Origin: Atherix ibis
Taxonomy: Eukaryota > Arthropoda > Insecta > Diptera > Athericidae
DNA length: 64,000 nucleotides
Reading direction: 5' to 3'
Assembly (NCBI GenBank): GCA_958298945.1
Contig: OY282609.1
Coordinates: 12,196,326 to 12,260,325, forward strand
The notes under the pieces are model-generated. The model made no database searches. It worked only from the letters and a program-made list of their open reading frames with translations, and was not told where the DNA came from. The position numbers were made by a program, and so were the translations under genes. Numbering within the stretch: the first letter of the stretch is position 1; each line of letters begins with the position of its first letter. Below are positions 25,136-36,430 of this stretch, piece after piece.

Positions 25136-25433
25136 AATGGAACAGTTTTTTGTCATAGATTTGAATTTTAAAATTTTCTTAATTAATTATAAAAATAACT
25201 TTGTGCTGAGAACGACATAATCATGAGCAGTAAAAGTAAATTTTTTTACGACTTGTTTTTGTTTGTTTTTTTATTTAGGAAAAAATCATTGTTACATAAG
25301 TTTTTATTGTTTTTTTCGTAAGTTTTCCATTTATAATTTATGTTTGAAATTATGAAATATTTTTCGAAAAGTTTATTTTGCAAAGATTTCTTCCTAATTT
25401 TTTGATAGTCACTACTCTCTTCTGTATACAGTA

Positions 25434-26692
25434 CGTAGGCTACTATATATATTTCTGGCCTAGGCAACACTAAGTGTTGCCAGGTGCGATCTGACATTTC
25501 CATTGGAAAGTTTGACATTTTTTAGCATAAACGTACTCAGAACGTTTTGACGTACGACTATCATTTGTGTTGTTTACAGTGACTTGAAAAAATCAATTTG
25601 GCAAAAAAATGGAATTAACTCGTGAACATTTTCGTGCGATCATTTTTCACAACTTTCGACGTGGATTATCACGACAAGAGTGCATCGATGAACTTAAATC
25701 TTTGTATGGCTATGAAGCACCATCCTATAGCACTGTGAAAAACTGGTACAACGAATTCAATCGTGGCCGACGCTCGCTCAAAGACGAATTCCGTGAAGGT
25801 CGTCCAAAAACAGCCGTTGTTCCAGAAAACATCGATGCCGTACGTGAACTGATAATGCAAGACCGTCATGTGACATACCGTGAGATAGAGGCATGCCTAG
25901 GCATTTCTCCCACCAGCATACATTCGATATTGCATGAACACCTGGCCGTAAAAAAGGTTTGTTCTCGTTGGATCCCGCACAATTTGACAATCGCTCAAAA
26001 AAAGGCTCGTGTGGATTGGTGTAAAGAAATGCTGAAAAAATACGATCGCGGTGCTTCAAAAGACGTGTATAAGATCGTCACAGGTGACGAATCATGGATC
26101 TATGCGTATGAGCCCGAAACAAAACAGCAATCGACCGTGTGGGTCTTCCAAGACGAGTCAAATCCAACGAAAGTTGTTCGTGGAAGAAGCACTTCGAAGC
26201 AAATGGTCGCTTGTTTCTTTGGCAAAACTGGTCATGTGGCGACTGTTCCGCTTGTGCAACGTAGGACGGTCAATTCTGAGTGGTACACCACCATTTGTTT
26301 GCCTGAAGTCTTCGGAGAAATTCGAAAAACGAACAAGAGAAGTCGAATCATTGTGCACCATGACAATGCGAGCTCTCACACATCGGCTCAAACCAGCGCC
26401 TTTTTGACCGGACAAAACGTCGAATTGATGGGTCATCCTCCGTACAGCCCTGACTTGGCACCCAATGACTTCTTTTTAATTTTCGTCGCCAGAAGATGCT
26501 GTTGAAGCATTCAAAAACCATGTTTTGGAGGTGTCTCAATCGGAGTGGAAAAAGTGCTTCGAAAATTGGTTTGAGCGCATGCAAAAGTGTATAAATCTTG
26601 ATGGAGAATATTTTGAAAAACAATAAAACCTTTTTCGTTGATAAATATTCGCATTTTCATTATTAGGCCAGAAATATATATAGTAGCCCACG
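25434..26692 (+). mobile_element. SETMAR-like DD34D mariner, twin copy 2
   Basis: Same element as 10506-11761, in the same orientation, with TA on both sides (25432-25433, 26693-26694). Apart from the three extra bases near the left end (CGTAGGCTAC) I saw no difference between the copies, including the untranslated ends. Flanking sequence outside the elements differs, so this is two transpositions and not a segmental duplication. It lies about 340 bp past the sickie stop codon. Confidence 0.92.
25609..26626 (+). pseudogene. mariner transposase, identical lesion to copy 1
   Basis: The 298-codon frame (25609-26505) translates identically to that at 10678. It contains TGDESWIY, HHDNASSHT and PDLAPND (DD34D) and breaks at the same base after NDFFL. 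The C-terminal part continues in a shifted frame to TAA at 26624-26626. With the catalytic triad present but the C-terminus lost, activity is doubtful; the simplest reading is a defective element moved by a complete relative elsewhere in the genome. Confidence 0.9.
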
Positions 26693-26694
26693 TA

Positions 26695-27669
26695 TCATAT
26701 AAAAATGATTATTGAAATAAATAAATTCTCCTCAAATAAGCATATGGTAAATACTTTCTTCTTCTAATAAATAACTAATTTACAATAATTTAAATATAAT
26801 TATTTCAACCAAATTATATTGTAGTACACTGCAAATAATAAAAAGCTCAGCCCAATTTCTTCTCTTTTAATTTCGATAATGTTTTCTTTCCACAAGTAAT
26901 ATTTTCAATTTTCGATTAACTAAGGTCTTTTTTTTTTAAATACAACTAAAAAAAAAAATAGGTAAAAAATATCTATTTTTTCTATATTAAAACGAAATGG
27001 AAAAAATATCTAAATTCACATTTAAAATTATTTGTTTTCTATTCATGTGGAAAATGAGTTAATAATTCGCGAACTAACCTGGCGGCTAGGTTTTGTATAG
27101 CCAGCATTAATATTTATGCTCGTCTAGACATCATTTTTTTTTTATTGGTGCTTTTTCTTATAAATCTTTACTATATTACTAAGAGTAATTTTTTATGCCA
27201 TTACATGGTAGAAACTTGATAGAATCTTTCCGGAAAGTCTATAAAAACACACGAAAATATGGTCGAGAGTATATAGCCATTATCTGTAAATAATTACAAT
27301 TTAATGGATTTGTTTTTCTACCATATTTTTTTTCTTCAAACTCTCATCTCTAAATATCTTTAATTAATTTTTTTCAAGCTGAGCTTTTTTTCCTAATCAG
27401 GGAAATACCCGAAAGAGCTATAGAAAATCTTCTTCTCTGGCTTGTTATATTAAATTGTCATTAATAGTTAATTTTCCATAACAAAAATTTTTTTTAGTAC
27501 AGTTAAAAATTTTATTTGTTTATTTTTTATTTTTTAAACTAATTATTTTGAGTTGTGTAAAAAAAAATTGACTTCAGCATACTTTTTTTATTTATGTAAA
27601 AATTATAGAAGATTTCTATAAAAATTGTCTTTAATAATTGACAGCATTTAAATATGTGTAATTAAAAGA
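26695..27669. other. AT-rich intergenic sequence
   Basis: No gene or repeat recognised; many A/T homopolymers. Confidence 0.45.
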
Positions 27670-27671
27670 TA

Positions 27672-28731
27672 CGAGGGGTAGGTCCAGAAGTAGCCGACCT
27701 TACAAAGAAAACACAAAAAAAAAATTGGGAAAAAATAACTAAATGGCTCAATATAGTTTTCGTCTAGACCGAAACACTTTTCCCAGCGATATTCAATAGC
27801 TTCGATACTCTAGAGCTTCTCAAAATAGTTATTAACCAAAAAAAAGGTGAATCTTTGTTGTCAAATCTTTGACCGCCGAACGATTTTTTCAAGTTTAAAA
27901 AGGAAAAAATAATCCGAGGAGGCTAAATCTGGTGAACAGGGTACCTGAAGAAGCAATTCGAACTTGAACTAATTGATTTTCGCCATAACGATAATGTGTG
28001 AACTGTTGGTGCACTTTCTTTTTCGCTAAATGCGGTCGTTTTTTCTTGATTTTATCACTCGATCGCTGCAATAAGCTCGCATAATACTCGCCATTGATTT
28101 TATTTCTCTTTTGAAGATAATCAATGAAAATAAAGCATTCCAAAAAACTGACGCTATAATCTTGCCAGCAGATGGAGTTGTCTTCGCCTTCTTTGGAAAC
28201 GATTCTTCCGTTTCAGTCCATTGTTTTGACTGTTCCTTCATCTCACGCGTAAAATAATGGAGCTGAGTTGGAGGAATAGTCAAAACAATAGTTACGTAAA
28301 CCGCCGCAAAAACTCGGCTTTAGTACAGCGAAACAACGCCAAGCACTTGATTTAAACATCCTCACGATGCTATTTATGTTCCATTGTGAGCAAACGCGTC
28401 ACCCATCTTGCATACAGGATTTTTTATGTCCAAATTTTAAGTTAATATACGATGTTCAGTACTTTTTTATATGCCTACTTTTTTATGAGTCTAACTCGGC
28501 TTTTTGATATAGGTTGAAATGGCAACTTTAAAATTGAAGTATGGTATCACATAACGATGACCCATTTTTTCCATGTTTACAAATTCACTGAGATCTCGGC
28601 TGTCAAACAAGGCAGCGTCGTCAAACTTCAAACTTAATTTTTATAAGGTTGGTACTTTCGATCATAGTAATTTTCTTAAAACAACAATCGCTATTTATAC
28701 GTCAAGTTGGATACGTCTCCGTAAACCCTCG
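27672..28731 (-). mobile_element. decayed DD34D mariner related to the 61147 element
   Basis: Left end CGAGGGGTAGGTCCAGAAG and right end (inverted) CGAGGGTTTACGG both touch TA. On the minus strand there are readable transposase blocks: FTREMKEQSKQWTETEE, PKKAKTTPSAGKIIASVFW and IFIDYLQKRNKINGEYYASL. These align in order with KRQSSQRIFKGERAPKKAK, TVPSAGKVMATVF and IFIDYLEKEKTITGAYYASL of the element at 61147. The catalytic HHDN and SPD blocks are not readable and frameshifts are numerous. Confidence 0.72.
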
Positions 28732-28733
28732 TA

Positions 28734-30056
28734 TATTTTACATGTCATTATGAAATTTTCATTCAAAATAAAATGCCCATTTTTTTAATCAGATTAAGAA
28801 TTCTTTTTAAATCTATTAAATAAAAAGTACTACTTCCTCTAGGTAGATAACATTAAAAGTTTAATATCAATTTCTGTTCTAAAACTTTTTTAAAAAATAT
28901 AAGGTGCACTCTCAAAAATTTTACTTTTTACCATTAATTTGGGCAAGAAAAGAAAAAACTTTGCAAAATAAACATAATCGAGGAGAAAAAAATTATAAAA
29001 ATATAGAATATCAATTGTGACTAATAGTTAAAAATCGAAAAGAATTAATCATAAAAATAAATAAAATAATGGTAATCTTAGATATAAAAAAAAAAAAAAA
29101 TTAAATAGAATCAAAACGAATAACTATCTCGAAAACTACAATATAAAAATATTAATGATACTTTATAAATCAAAATTAATTTCGAATAAGGCAAAGAAAA
29201 GGGAAAACTTTTTTTTTATACACAATATATATATATATATATACTATACTATAATAATAAAATACATACAATTAATATATGACATACGATATATTGTATT
29301 AGATAAAAATTAAATCTAATTAAATGAAAACAATAATATTTATAATTGATTAAAAATAATTATAGTAATAATAATAAATAAATAATAAAATTAATAAAAA
29401 TTAATTAAGTAATAATATATAAAAATAAAAAAAAAGAATAATAAATTTGAAGAGAAAAAAAATTCTATCTATACACGTATATAGATATAATATTTATATA
29501 CCTATTATACTATATTATAATGTACTAATATTTTATGTAAAATATAAAAACCTATTTTAAAAAAAAAAAAACAATCTTCTTCTTTTTCGTTGAATTTTTT
29601 TTTTACATGTAAATAACAATAATATATAAAAACAATAAAAATTATTTATAGAACTTAACAGTATCCAAAAAAAAAGAAGAAGAAAGCAAATTAAAAAATA
29701 ATTATTAATAAAAAAATTTAAATAAAAACTAAATATATATGAAAAATTTTAATTAAATTTATAATATTCAAAAAGAGGAATTTTATTATAATATAAATAT
29801 ATTTTCAGTGTTTTTTTTTTATATTTTTAGTTGAATTTGTTTTGAAAATAAACTTTTGAAAATTTATTGAACTGTTTTATTTTTTTTTAAATTACTATAT
29901 TTATATTTTTTTTTGCCTTTGAATATCCTTAAAATTGACTAAATATCCGCTCAAGACATAATTTACTTATCTATTATTACAAATAATAAATCATATATCG
30001 AAGAAGATACCATATGTACATAGATACTCGTACATACGTTTTAAATGAGATAAAAG
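28734..30056. other. extremely AT-rich low-complexity sequence
   Basis: Almost entirely A and T, with a (TA)n tract near 29226-29245 and many homopolymers. No gene recognised. Confidence 0.5.
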
Positions 30057-30060
30057 TATC

Positions 30061-30449
30061 AGTAGTAGTAGGGCCAAGCGGGCTCCGCCTCAGTTTTTTG
30101 CAAAATTGGTCAAGTCCGAATCCGTCAAATTTCTGCATGCGAATTTGCTGCATTGGTATGAGCCTTTTACAGCACCAGTGAATAGACCTGTAAGCCTTCA
30201 ACTGCTGCTTTAGAGCACCAGTGAACAGAGCAGTAAACCTTTTAGTGCTGCTTTACTGCTGCTCTACAGCACCAGTGTAAGCTTTTCACTGCTGCTTTAC
30301 TGGTGCTGTAAAAAGCTCACACCAGTGCAACAAATTTAACGCAATACCCTGACGGATGCAACAAATTTAACGCAACACTCTGACGGATGCAACAAATTTG
30401 ACGGAATTTTGCAAAAAAGTGAGCCGGAATACGCCTAGCCCTTCTACTG
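30061..30449. mobile_element. 389-bp foldback MITE-like element of unknown superfamily
   Basis: Left arm (30061 onward: CAGTAGTAGTAGGGCCAAGC, then CAGTTTTTTGCAAAATT, then CCGTCAAATTTCTGCAT) is matched by the inverted right arm (reading back from 30449: CAGTAGAAGGGCTAGGCG, CACTTTTTTGCAAAATT, CCGTCAAATTTGTTGCAT), giving about 60 bp of imperfect terminal inverted repeat. GTAT lies directly outside each end and may be a target duplication. Inside are repeated GCTTTACTGGTGCTGTAAAA and CAGCACCAGTG motifs in both orientations and a CTGACGGATGCAACAAATTT unit repeated two to three times. No protein is encoded. Confidence 0.7.
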
Positions 30450-31540
30450 GTATCGATAATTACTATAGTTATTTGTACCAAACATTTAAAAAAAAAATTG
30501 TATTATATAAAATAATCGATAAAGTTTTTTATACACACTTTTACACCTACACGAAATGGAAAACTATCCTTGGAAATATTTATGTATATGCTAAAAGTAA
30601 ACGGAAATAAATTTAAAAAAAAAAAATTCGAAAACTTTTAATCAATATTTCTACTAACAATAAAATAGATAAAAAGATAAAATATCTAGAAATAAAAGCA
30701 AACTATTCTATTTCACGTAATTAAATAGAATAAGCAACAAATTTGGAACGTAAAAAAATTTTACTCAATTAGAAAAACATTCGAATAAAATGGCTAAGAA
30801 GAAAAGAGGATCAATAAAAAAACGAAGAAAAGCGAACAATTTAAAAAGTTATTTTATAAAAAAAATAATCAAAAATGCCAATAATAATTACATAATATTA
30901 TTATTATATAAATGTTTTTTTTTTATTATTATTAAGGATGTTTTTATTTTAAATAAAAAAAAAAGAAGAAAATATTAAGAACTTATTCGTATAAAAAGGA
31001 TTTTAATGAAAATAAATTGGAAAAACCCAAATTCTTACTAAAAATATAATTACTGAAAATAAATTTTACGAATATTATCATGTAATTTACTAATCTATTG
31101 TATAATGACATTAGAAAATTATATAATTCTATTTCTAATTATTATTATTGCAGTATTAATTTATTAAATTAATCTCATCAAAGATTATAATATTAATCTC
31201 TGTAAAATGCCGACAAAAAAACAATAATCTAAACGGAAAAGTGCGGATAAAATTATAGGAAACACAAAAATGGTGAATTATTGAGAAGAAAAAAAAACAA
31301 AATTTTTGATAATAAGAAAAGGATATGTAATAAAGAAGAGGATCAAAAGGATAATAACTATGATAGATTTAAAAAAAAAGTGGAATATTATTCTAATAAA
31401 TTTGAATAAAGAAAAAAAAATATTTGAAATTTGAAAAAAAAACCGTTTTTTTAATTTTTTTTCTCGTTCGGTTGAATGTGGGGGGTAGCTGAGAACTTAA
31501 TTTTTTTGAACACCATGCCGCCAATTTTTTAATATACTAA
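30450..31540. other. extremely AT-rich sequence
   Basis: A Lys-rich 62-codon frame at 30790-30978 arises from A runs and is not considered a gene. Nothing else recognised. Confidence 0.45.
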
Positions 31541-32760
31541 ATGGTTATCGGCCCACTCTTCGTGTGGCGGAGTTTTTTTGAAATCATTGGTCTGGTGAAT
31601 TATTTCAACCGTTTCCTTTCACGCTCATCAAGAAATATTCTTTTTATGACTGTTATCGGAAGGGCTTCGATAGCCTCCAAAACCGTCTTCGATACCAACG
31701 ACGTTCGCCGGCGTCTTCTGGGGATCTTCTCTTTCCGCATTGAATCGGGCGCAGTAAAAAAAACACGTGCTTTGCGCTCTCCATTATCCCGTCACAAGAA
31801 GGAATCTAAAATAAAGCGGACTTGGTAAGCCCGAAAACATCCGCCGATATGAGATGGTGAGTCTATCTGCCATTTGGGGCGTTATCACAACGATTTTGCC
31901 ACCTCTTCTTGGACTCAGTTCTTTCCTTCGTACAAGGATCACACCGACCTCTGCCACTAATCTGTCAGTATTTCGATTGGTATCATTGCGGCCACTACAC
32001 AAATAGCCTGTTCGGAATGCGCAGATCACACTCATGCGTCCAAATTTATGTAGCATACAGCAGGATTGACCCGACCAACTCATCCGCCCAAATTTATGCA
32101 GCATACAGCAGGATTGACCCGACCACGGTCTCCAACAGGATCCTCCTACTCTTCCTGGGTCCACCGTTAATGTCCCCACAGCCTCTCTAGCCACCTATAA
32201 TAGGTGTTTCTGAAACCACAACCTCGCGTCAATCATCATCCCTAGCTACCTTAGAGATGGTCTCGAGATCAACTCATGTTCGCAAATCATAATGGTGATA
32301 CCCTCTACTTTTCTTGCCCATAATAAGAACTGCCCCCGTTTTATGGTCCGGAATCCTAAGATCAGCAGCCAGGAGCCAACATTCGAACTGAAGCAACAGT
32401 GTCATTACAGATATGTTCTACCTACTCCACGTATTTTGCCATCACGACCACAGCATTATCGTCAGCAAATGTAATGATTCTCACCTCCTCTGGGATATGG
32501 ATCCTGAAAATATCATAATACATCAAATTTCACAACGGAGGGTCCAGCACGATCCCTGTGGAACGCCCCTGGAGATCCTGTATGATTTATCACCACTGCT
32601 CGTCCTGTACAAAAAAAATTCTACTACTCAGGTAGTCTTCTGTTATCCTGGTAATATACTTCAGAATATCCATGGGCATCAATGATACAATTCCATCTCG
32701 CCGAGTTGAAGGCGTTTTTCACATCAAGGGTTATGATAGCACCTAAAGTATAGGTCTTTT
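31541..32760 (-). pseudogene. non-LTR retrotransposon relic, reverse transcriptase and C-terminal region
   Basis: Minus-strand reading from 32760 downwards shows, in order, a DVKNAF-like block near 32710, RISRGVPQGS near 32570, the catalytic ITFADDNAVV near 32450, GITIMICEHEL near 32290, an MIDARL-like block near 32240 and SILLYAA.IW near 32100. That is the order of the reverse transcriptase and thumb of R1/I-group LINEs. Frames change repeatedly. A 48-bp in-frame tandem duplication (32034-32126) doubles the WSGQSCCMLHKFGRMS segment. Neither endonuclease nor 3' tail was identified. Confidence 0.7.
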
Positions 32761-32829
32761 GACAGCTGTCAGATGGATGACAAGGTGGAGAAGAGGGTCA
32801 TTTTTCATTATTAAAGCCTGGCGACCATT

Positions 32830-33175
32830 TGGAACAAATTTTTACTTGTAGTTACGTTAACAGTAAGTAAACATTTTATATATGTGGCTCTGAAAGCCCA
32901 CAAGTGACTACGGAGAATCTACTTTATCCATAAAAAGTGACTGTCTGATGCACATTTTGGTCGTATGATGTCATTTGTCCGTATTTCTTTGAAAATTAAA
33001 AAGGAGGTACCTTTTTTTCCCTAGACTTGAAGGTTTTAGTCTGGATTGTTTATGGTTTTAACAAAAATGCGCCACAAGCCACGCAATAATCAAATTGTTG
33101 CCCTAAAAAATTTACAGAATGCGTATTTTCGAGATTTTAGATTTGACGATGTTGGTTTTTTGTTGGTTTTTTTTT
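32830..33175 (+). pseudogene. DD41D (rosa-like) transposase relic, copy 1
   Basis: The DNA matches, in inverse orientation, the relic at 48178: GTGGCTCTGAAAGCCCACAA and ACTGTCTGATGCACATTTTG here correspond to GCTCTGAAACCTACAAG and CAGGCAGTC/TGTGCATTTTG-type blocks there. A QKCATSHAIIKLLP reading near 33065-33110 stands where DD41D transposases carry QQDGATCHTA. Heavily mutated. Confidence 0.55.
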
Positions 33176-34766
33176 GGTAGGACTACACAAAAAACCATGT
33201 TTTTGCAGACAATCTTCAAAGAAATCATATTGTAGTCATATGACTCAGTTTTTATTAAAAGTTACACAATATCATAAATTTGTATACTTTCTATTCGAAA
33301 TTTAAAAAATTTGGTTAAGTCCCCTAACCGTTTTTAGAAATTTCCAATAAGGTAAGTAGTGAAATCATAAAAAAAAGTATTAAAAATTTTTAATAACACA
33401 ACAAAACTATAAGAAACAACTTGAAAAATTCAAAAAAAAAAAAAAATTATGACACAAAATTCAATGACACAGGTGCACAAAAATTTAAAAAAAAAAAAAA
33501 TTATTTTATTAAAATAAAAATAATGACTTCTCAGAATTAACATATAAAAATTTGTCAATACTAAGAAAACAATAACAAGAAATACGTAAAATGAAATATT
33601 CCATGTAAAAAAAATCGTATCTGACCCGAAAGTTGTGCAACAACTTTTAATCAATTCAATTTTATTTGAAAAAAAAATTAATGGGAAATTAAATCTTTCT
33701 TACCTTGCAATGCAAATTATCAACAACAAAAAAAGAAAATATATTTAAATGCAAATGCATCTTTGAACGCGTGTCAAAATGATATAATTCCAAAAAGCTC
33801 GTATTTGGTTTTAAATAATTAATAAACAATCGAATATGAAATTAACTGTAAGTCTAGTCTATAAAAAGTCCAAAATTGTATATGTACACTTATTAATATA
33901 AAAGATTTAAAGCAAAGCTTTCAACTTTCTGATAAATTCCGACAAAGTTAATAAATGATAAAAGAATCTTCCAAACTTTTCTTTATAGTTGAAATTTTCA
34001 AATATAAAAAAAGATTTTCTGAAGATTTTTTCTGTAAGCTTTGTAAGGTAAACAAAAATTAAAGTATATTTAAGTACCCAAAATACTCTCAACTAAAAAA
34101 ATTAGTTCATTTTTGACATAGCCGACTTAATTCTTCATCAAATAAAGTTACGAAAATTACTCAACCATTTTTAAAGTTTCATTCATAAAGTAATTGTTGG
34201 TTATTATTATATTGTTTACCTCAAATCGTACACAAAGTATTTATCGTTCAAAAACCTTTCACAAAGTCAAAAGGTAAATAAACAAAGAGATTCGTTATAC
34301 TCTACAATCGTAGTACGTTAAAGGTAGTTTGTAAAAATAAAAAAAATTATAAATTCATACTGTACGTGTACACATTAGCATTTTATTGAGTTTTATTAGT
34401 TGCGCCTGAAAAGAATTTTAATTTAAAAAAAAAATTCAGGTGGACCGGAGAGAGAAAGTATGGCTTTTTTTTTTTTAATTGACACAAAGCAAACCAAACT
34501 GAGAATTTTGTAAACTATTTTCATTTTTTTTTTTATTCTTAAAGGAAGTGGTAAGATTAATTGGAAACATAAAAAATTCTTTAAATTTAAGCTCCACAAA
34601 CAACAGAGACAAAGAAAAAGATTCCCATTTCAACACGTAGTCAATTAAAAATGAATTTAAGAGGATAGATTATTTTCCATGAAAAGGAATAATTTTTTTT
34701 TATTTTATTTTGTCAAACACTAAAAAAAAAATATATTTATTTTGATTATATTATGTACCTTTTCTT
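33176..34766. other. AT-rich intergenic sequence
   Basis: No gene recognised. Long A/T homopolymers at 33430-33520 and 34460-34540. Confidence 0.45.
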
Positions 34767-35064
34767 GATATAAGTGAAGCTTTTGATAGAGTTTGGCACC
34801 TGGGCTTACTCTGAAAACTCAAGAGGATCCTTTTTCTTTCTATTTTCTAGTGCTCAAATTATTCCTTTTTTAAAAATAACGAAACTGACACTTCCAAGTA
34901 AACGAATCCAAGCAACTCTTCGATATTTCTCCGATATTGGCTGGTGTTCCACAGGGAAGTATACTTGCACCCATCCTCTACAAAATTTAAACATCCGACA
35001 TCCTAATCTATCCCAATACCTTCTTTGCTACATTCGCCTTTCATCTAGCGAAAATTCCCAACAT
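34767..35064 (+). pseudogene. jockey-clade LINE reverse transcriptase, 5' part of a split copy
   Basis: Reads DISEAFDRVWHLGLL then KLKRIL near the start and AGVPQGSILAPILYK near 34940-34985, the hallmark blocks of jockey-clade reverse transcriptase; the reading breaks up near FADD. The relic stops at 35064, where a DD41D transposon is inserted, and resumes at 35872. Several stops. Confidence 0.75.
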
Positions 35065-35065
35065 A

Positions 35066-35869
35066 AAGGGTTTTTAAATAAGAACTCAACAACTTTTTTT
35101 TTAAATATCTCGCAAACCATTTGAGATATATCGAAACTTTTATTATTGGCTTAAAGTATAATCAATGCAATTATAAATGGAACTCGACTTCGGTCATATA
35201 TCCACCACAGGCACGCTTGCAGCGGTCGATTCTTTGAAGCCAATTTTCGATGGCTTGGCCACACAATTCGACGGAAATGGCCGCTTTTCCTCGATCTATT
35301 TAACGTAGCCCCACAGAAAAAAGTCTAGAGGTGTTAAATCACAAGATATCGACGGCCAATCGACAGGACCTTTTCTCGATATAACACGTTAACCGAACTT
35401 AGACTTCAATAAGTCGATTGTTTCTCCCGCTGTGTGGGATGTAGCACCGTCTTGTTGAAACCACATATCACTGATGTCCAGCCCATGCAATTGACCGAAA
35501 AAATAACGCTGCAACATGTCTCTGTAGCGTTCACCATTGACTGTAACGTGACGGTCATTTTCATCATCAACGAAGAAAAATGGCCCAATGACGCCACCGG
35601 CATCACTCCAATAACGCATGTTTTGTTTGTTAACAAGGCCATTCAACCAAAAATGCGCTTCATCACTGAAGATGATTTTGCGATAAAAGTCGTCATTTTC
35701 GGCAAACTTCTCTAGAGCCCAATCTGAGAACGTGCGTCACTTCATATGGTCAAATGGCTTTAGTTCTTGAGTTAACTTGATCTTAAGATAACTCAAGAAC
35801 TTAAGATCAAATTAACCCAAGAACTAAAGAAAGAAATCAAAAGTGTCAAGTTGCCATTGAAAAACCCGT
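35066..35869 (-). mobile_element. DD41D (rosa-like) element inserted in the jockey relic
   Basis: Left end AAGGGTTTTTAAATAAGAA and right end (inverted) CGGGTTTTTCAATGGCAAC resemble the AGGGTTTTCCAATAAGAG terminus of the element at 60246, next to TA on both sides. On the minus strand: LVNKQNMRYWSDAGGVIGPF, VTVNGERYRDMLQRYFF, MWFQQDGATSHTAGETIDLL and, in another frame, a WPSRSCDLTPLDFFLWGYVK-like end. These are the second and third catalytic regions of DD41D transposases. The 5' part of the gene is deleted. Its right end carries a 27-bp hairpin (35761-35826). Confidence 0.75.
35761..35826. repeat. imperfect 27-bp inverted repeat
   Basis: Arms 35761-35787 and 35800-35826, starting TAGTTCTTGAGTTAACTTGA on the left, with two mismatches and a 12-nt spacer. 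The inner CTTGAGTTA/TAACTCAAG can form an alternative stem. Confidence 0.75.
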
Positions 35870-35871
35870 TA

Positions 35872-36430
35872 CTTCCGAAATTCTCCAATTCAAAAACTAC
35901 CGAACTGGTTTGCTAGGTGGAGAATCAAAGTCAATGAATGTAAATATGTACCCACGTAACTTTTACTCTCTGCCAAGAACCATGTCCTCCCATATGCCTT
36001 AATGGCAGCGAAATACCACAACACACCGAAATAATTATCTTAAAAAACAAGCACTAAGAAGACTTATCTTCAACTACTTTGACTTCTAGACAAACGTTCT
36101 AAACTTACTATAGACAGTAAAGTACTTTTATACAATATCCTATTGAAACCCATATGGACTTACGGACTAGAAATCTGGGGTTCTACTAAGCCTTCCAAAG
36201 CCCTTTGAATCCAATCGGACGCTCCTTTTTTGAACATCAATACTATTATCCACCACGATCTCAAAGTTCCTTTTGATCTTATTGTCTCGTTATAAAAAGT
36301 TTATTCCCGTATCTCCAGTCATATTAATCCCTTCATTCAAGAATTATTCTCCACTTCCTTTCCTTAAAACACCCATCGAAGACTTAAGCGTTAATGGTCA
36401 CTTAAGTCTTCCATTTAAGTCTTAAAACAT
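35872..36430 (+). pseudogene. jockey-clade LINE, 3' part of the split copy
   Basis: Continues the relic interrupted at 35064. WFARWRIKVNE-like reading near 35910-35935, then a VTFTLCQEPCPPICLN block near 35960-36005, LDKRSKLTIDSKVLLYNIL near 36090-36140 and KPIWTYGLEIWGSTKPSK near 36145-36200. This is the jockey order downstream of the FADD box. Joining 35064 to 35872 restores continuous jockey similarity (SSENPNI then TTSEIL), which supports the insertion model. Frameshifts are present. Confidence 0.75.

Noticed and set aside
30790..30978. Lys/Arg-rich small protein resembling a ribosomal-type basic peptide
   Set aside because: Arises from poly-A with frequent AAG/AGA; no conserved motif and surrounded by low-complexity DNA.
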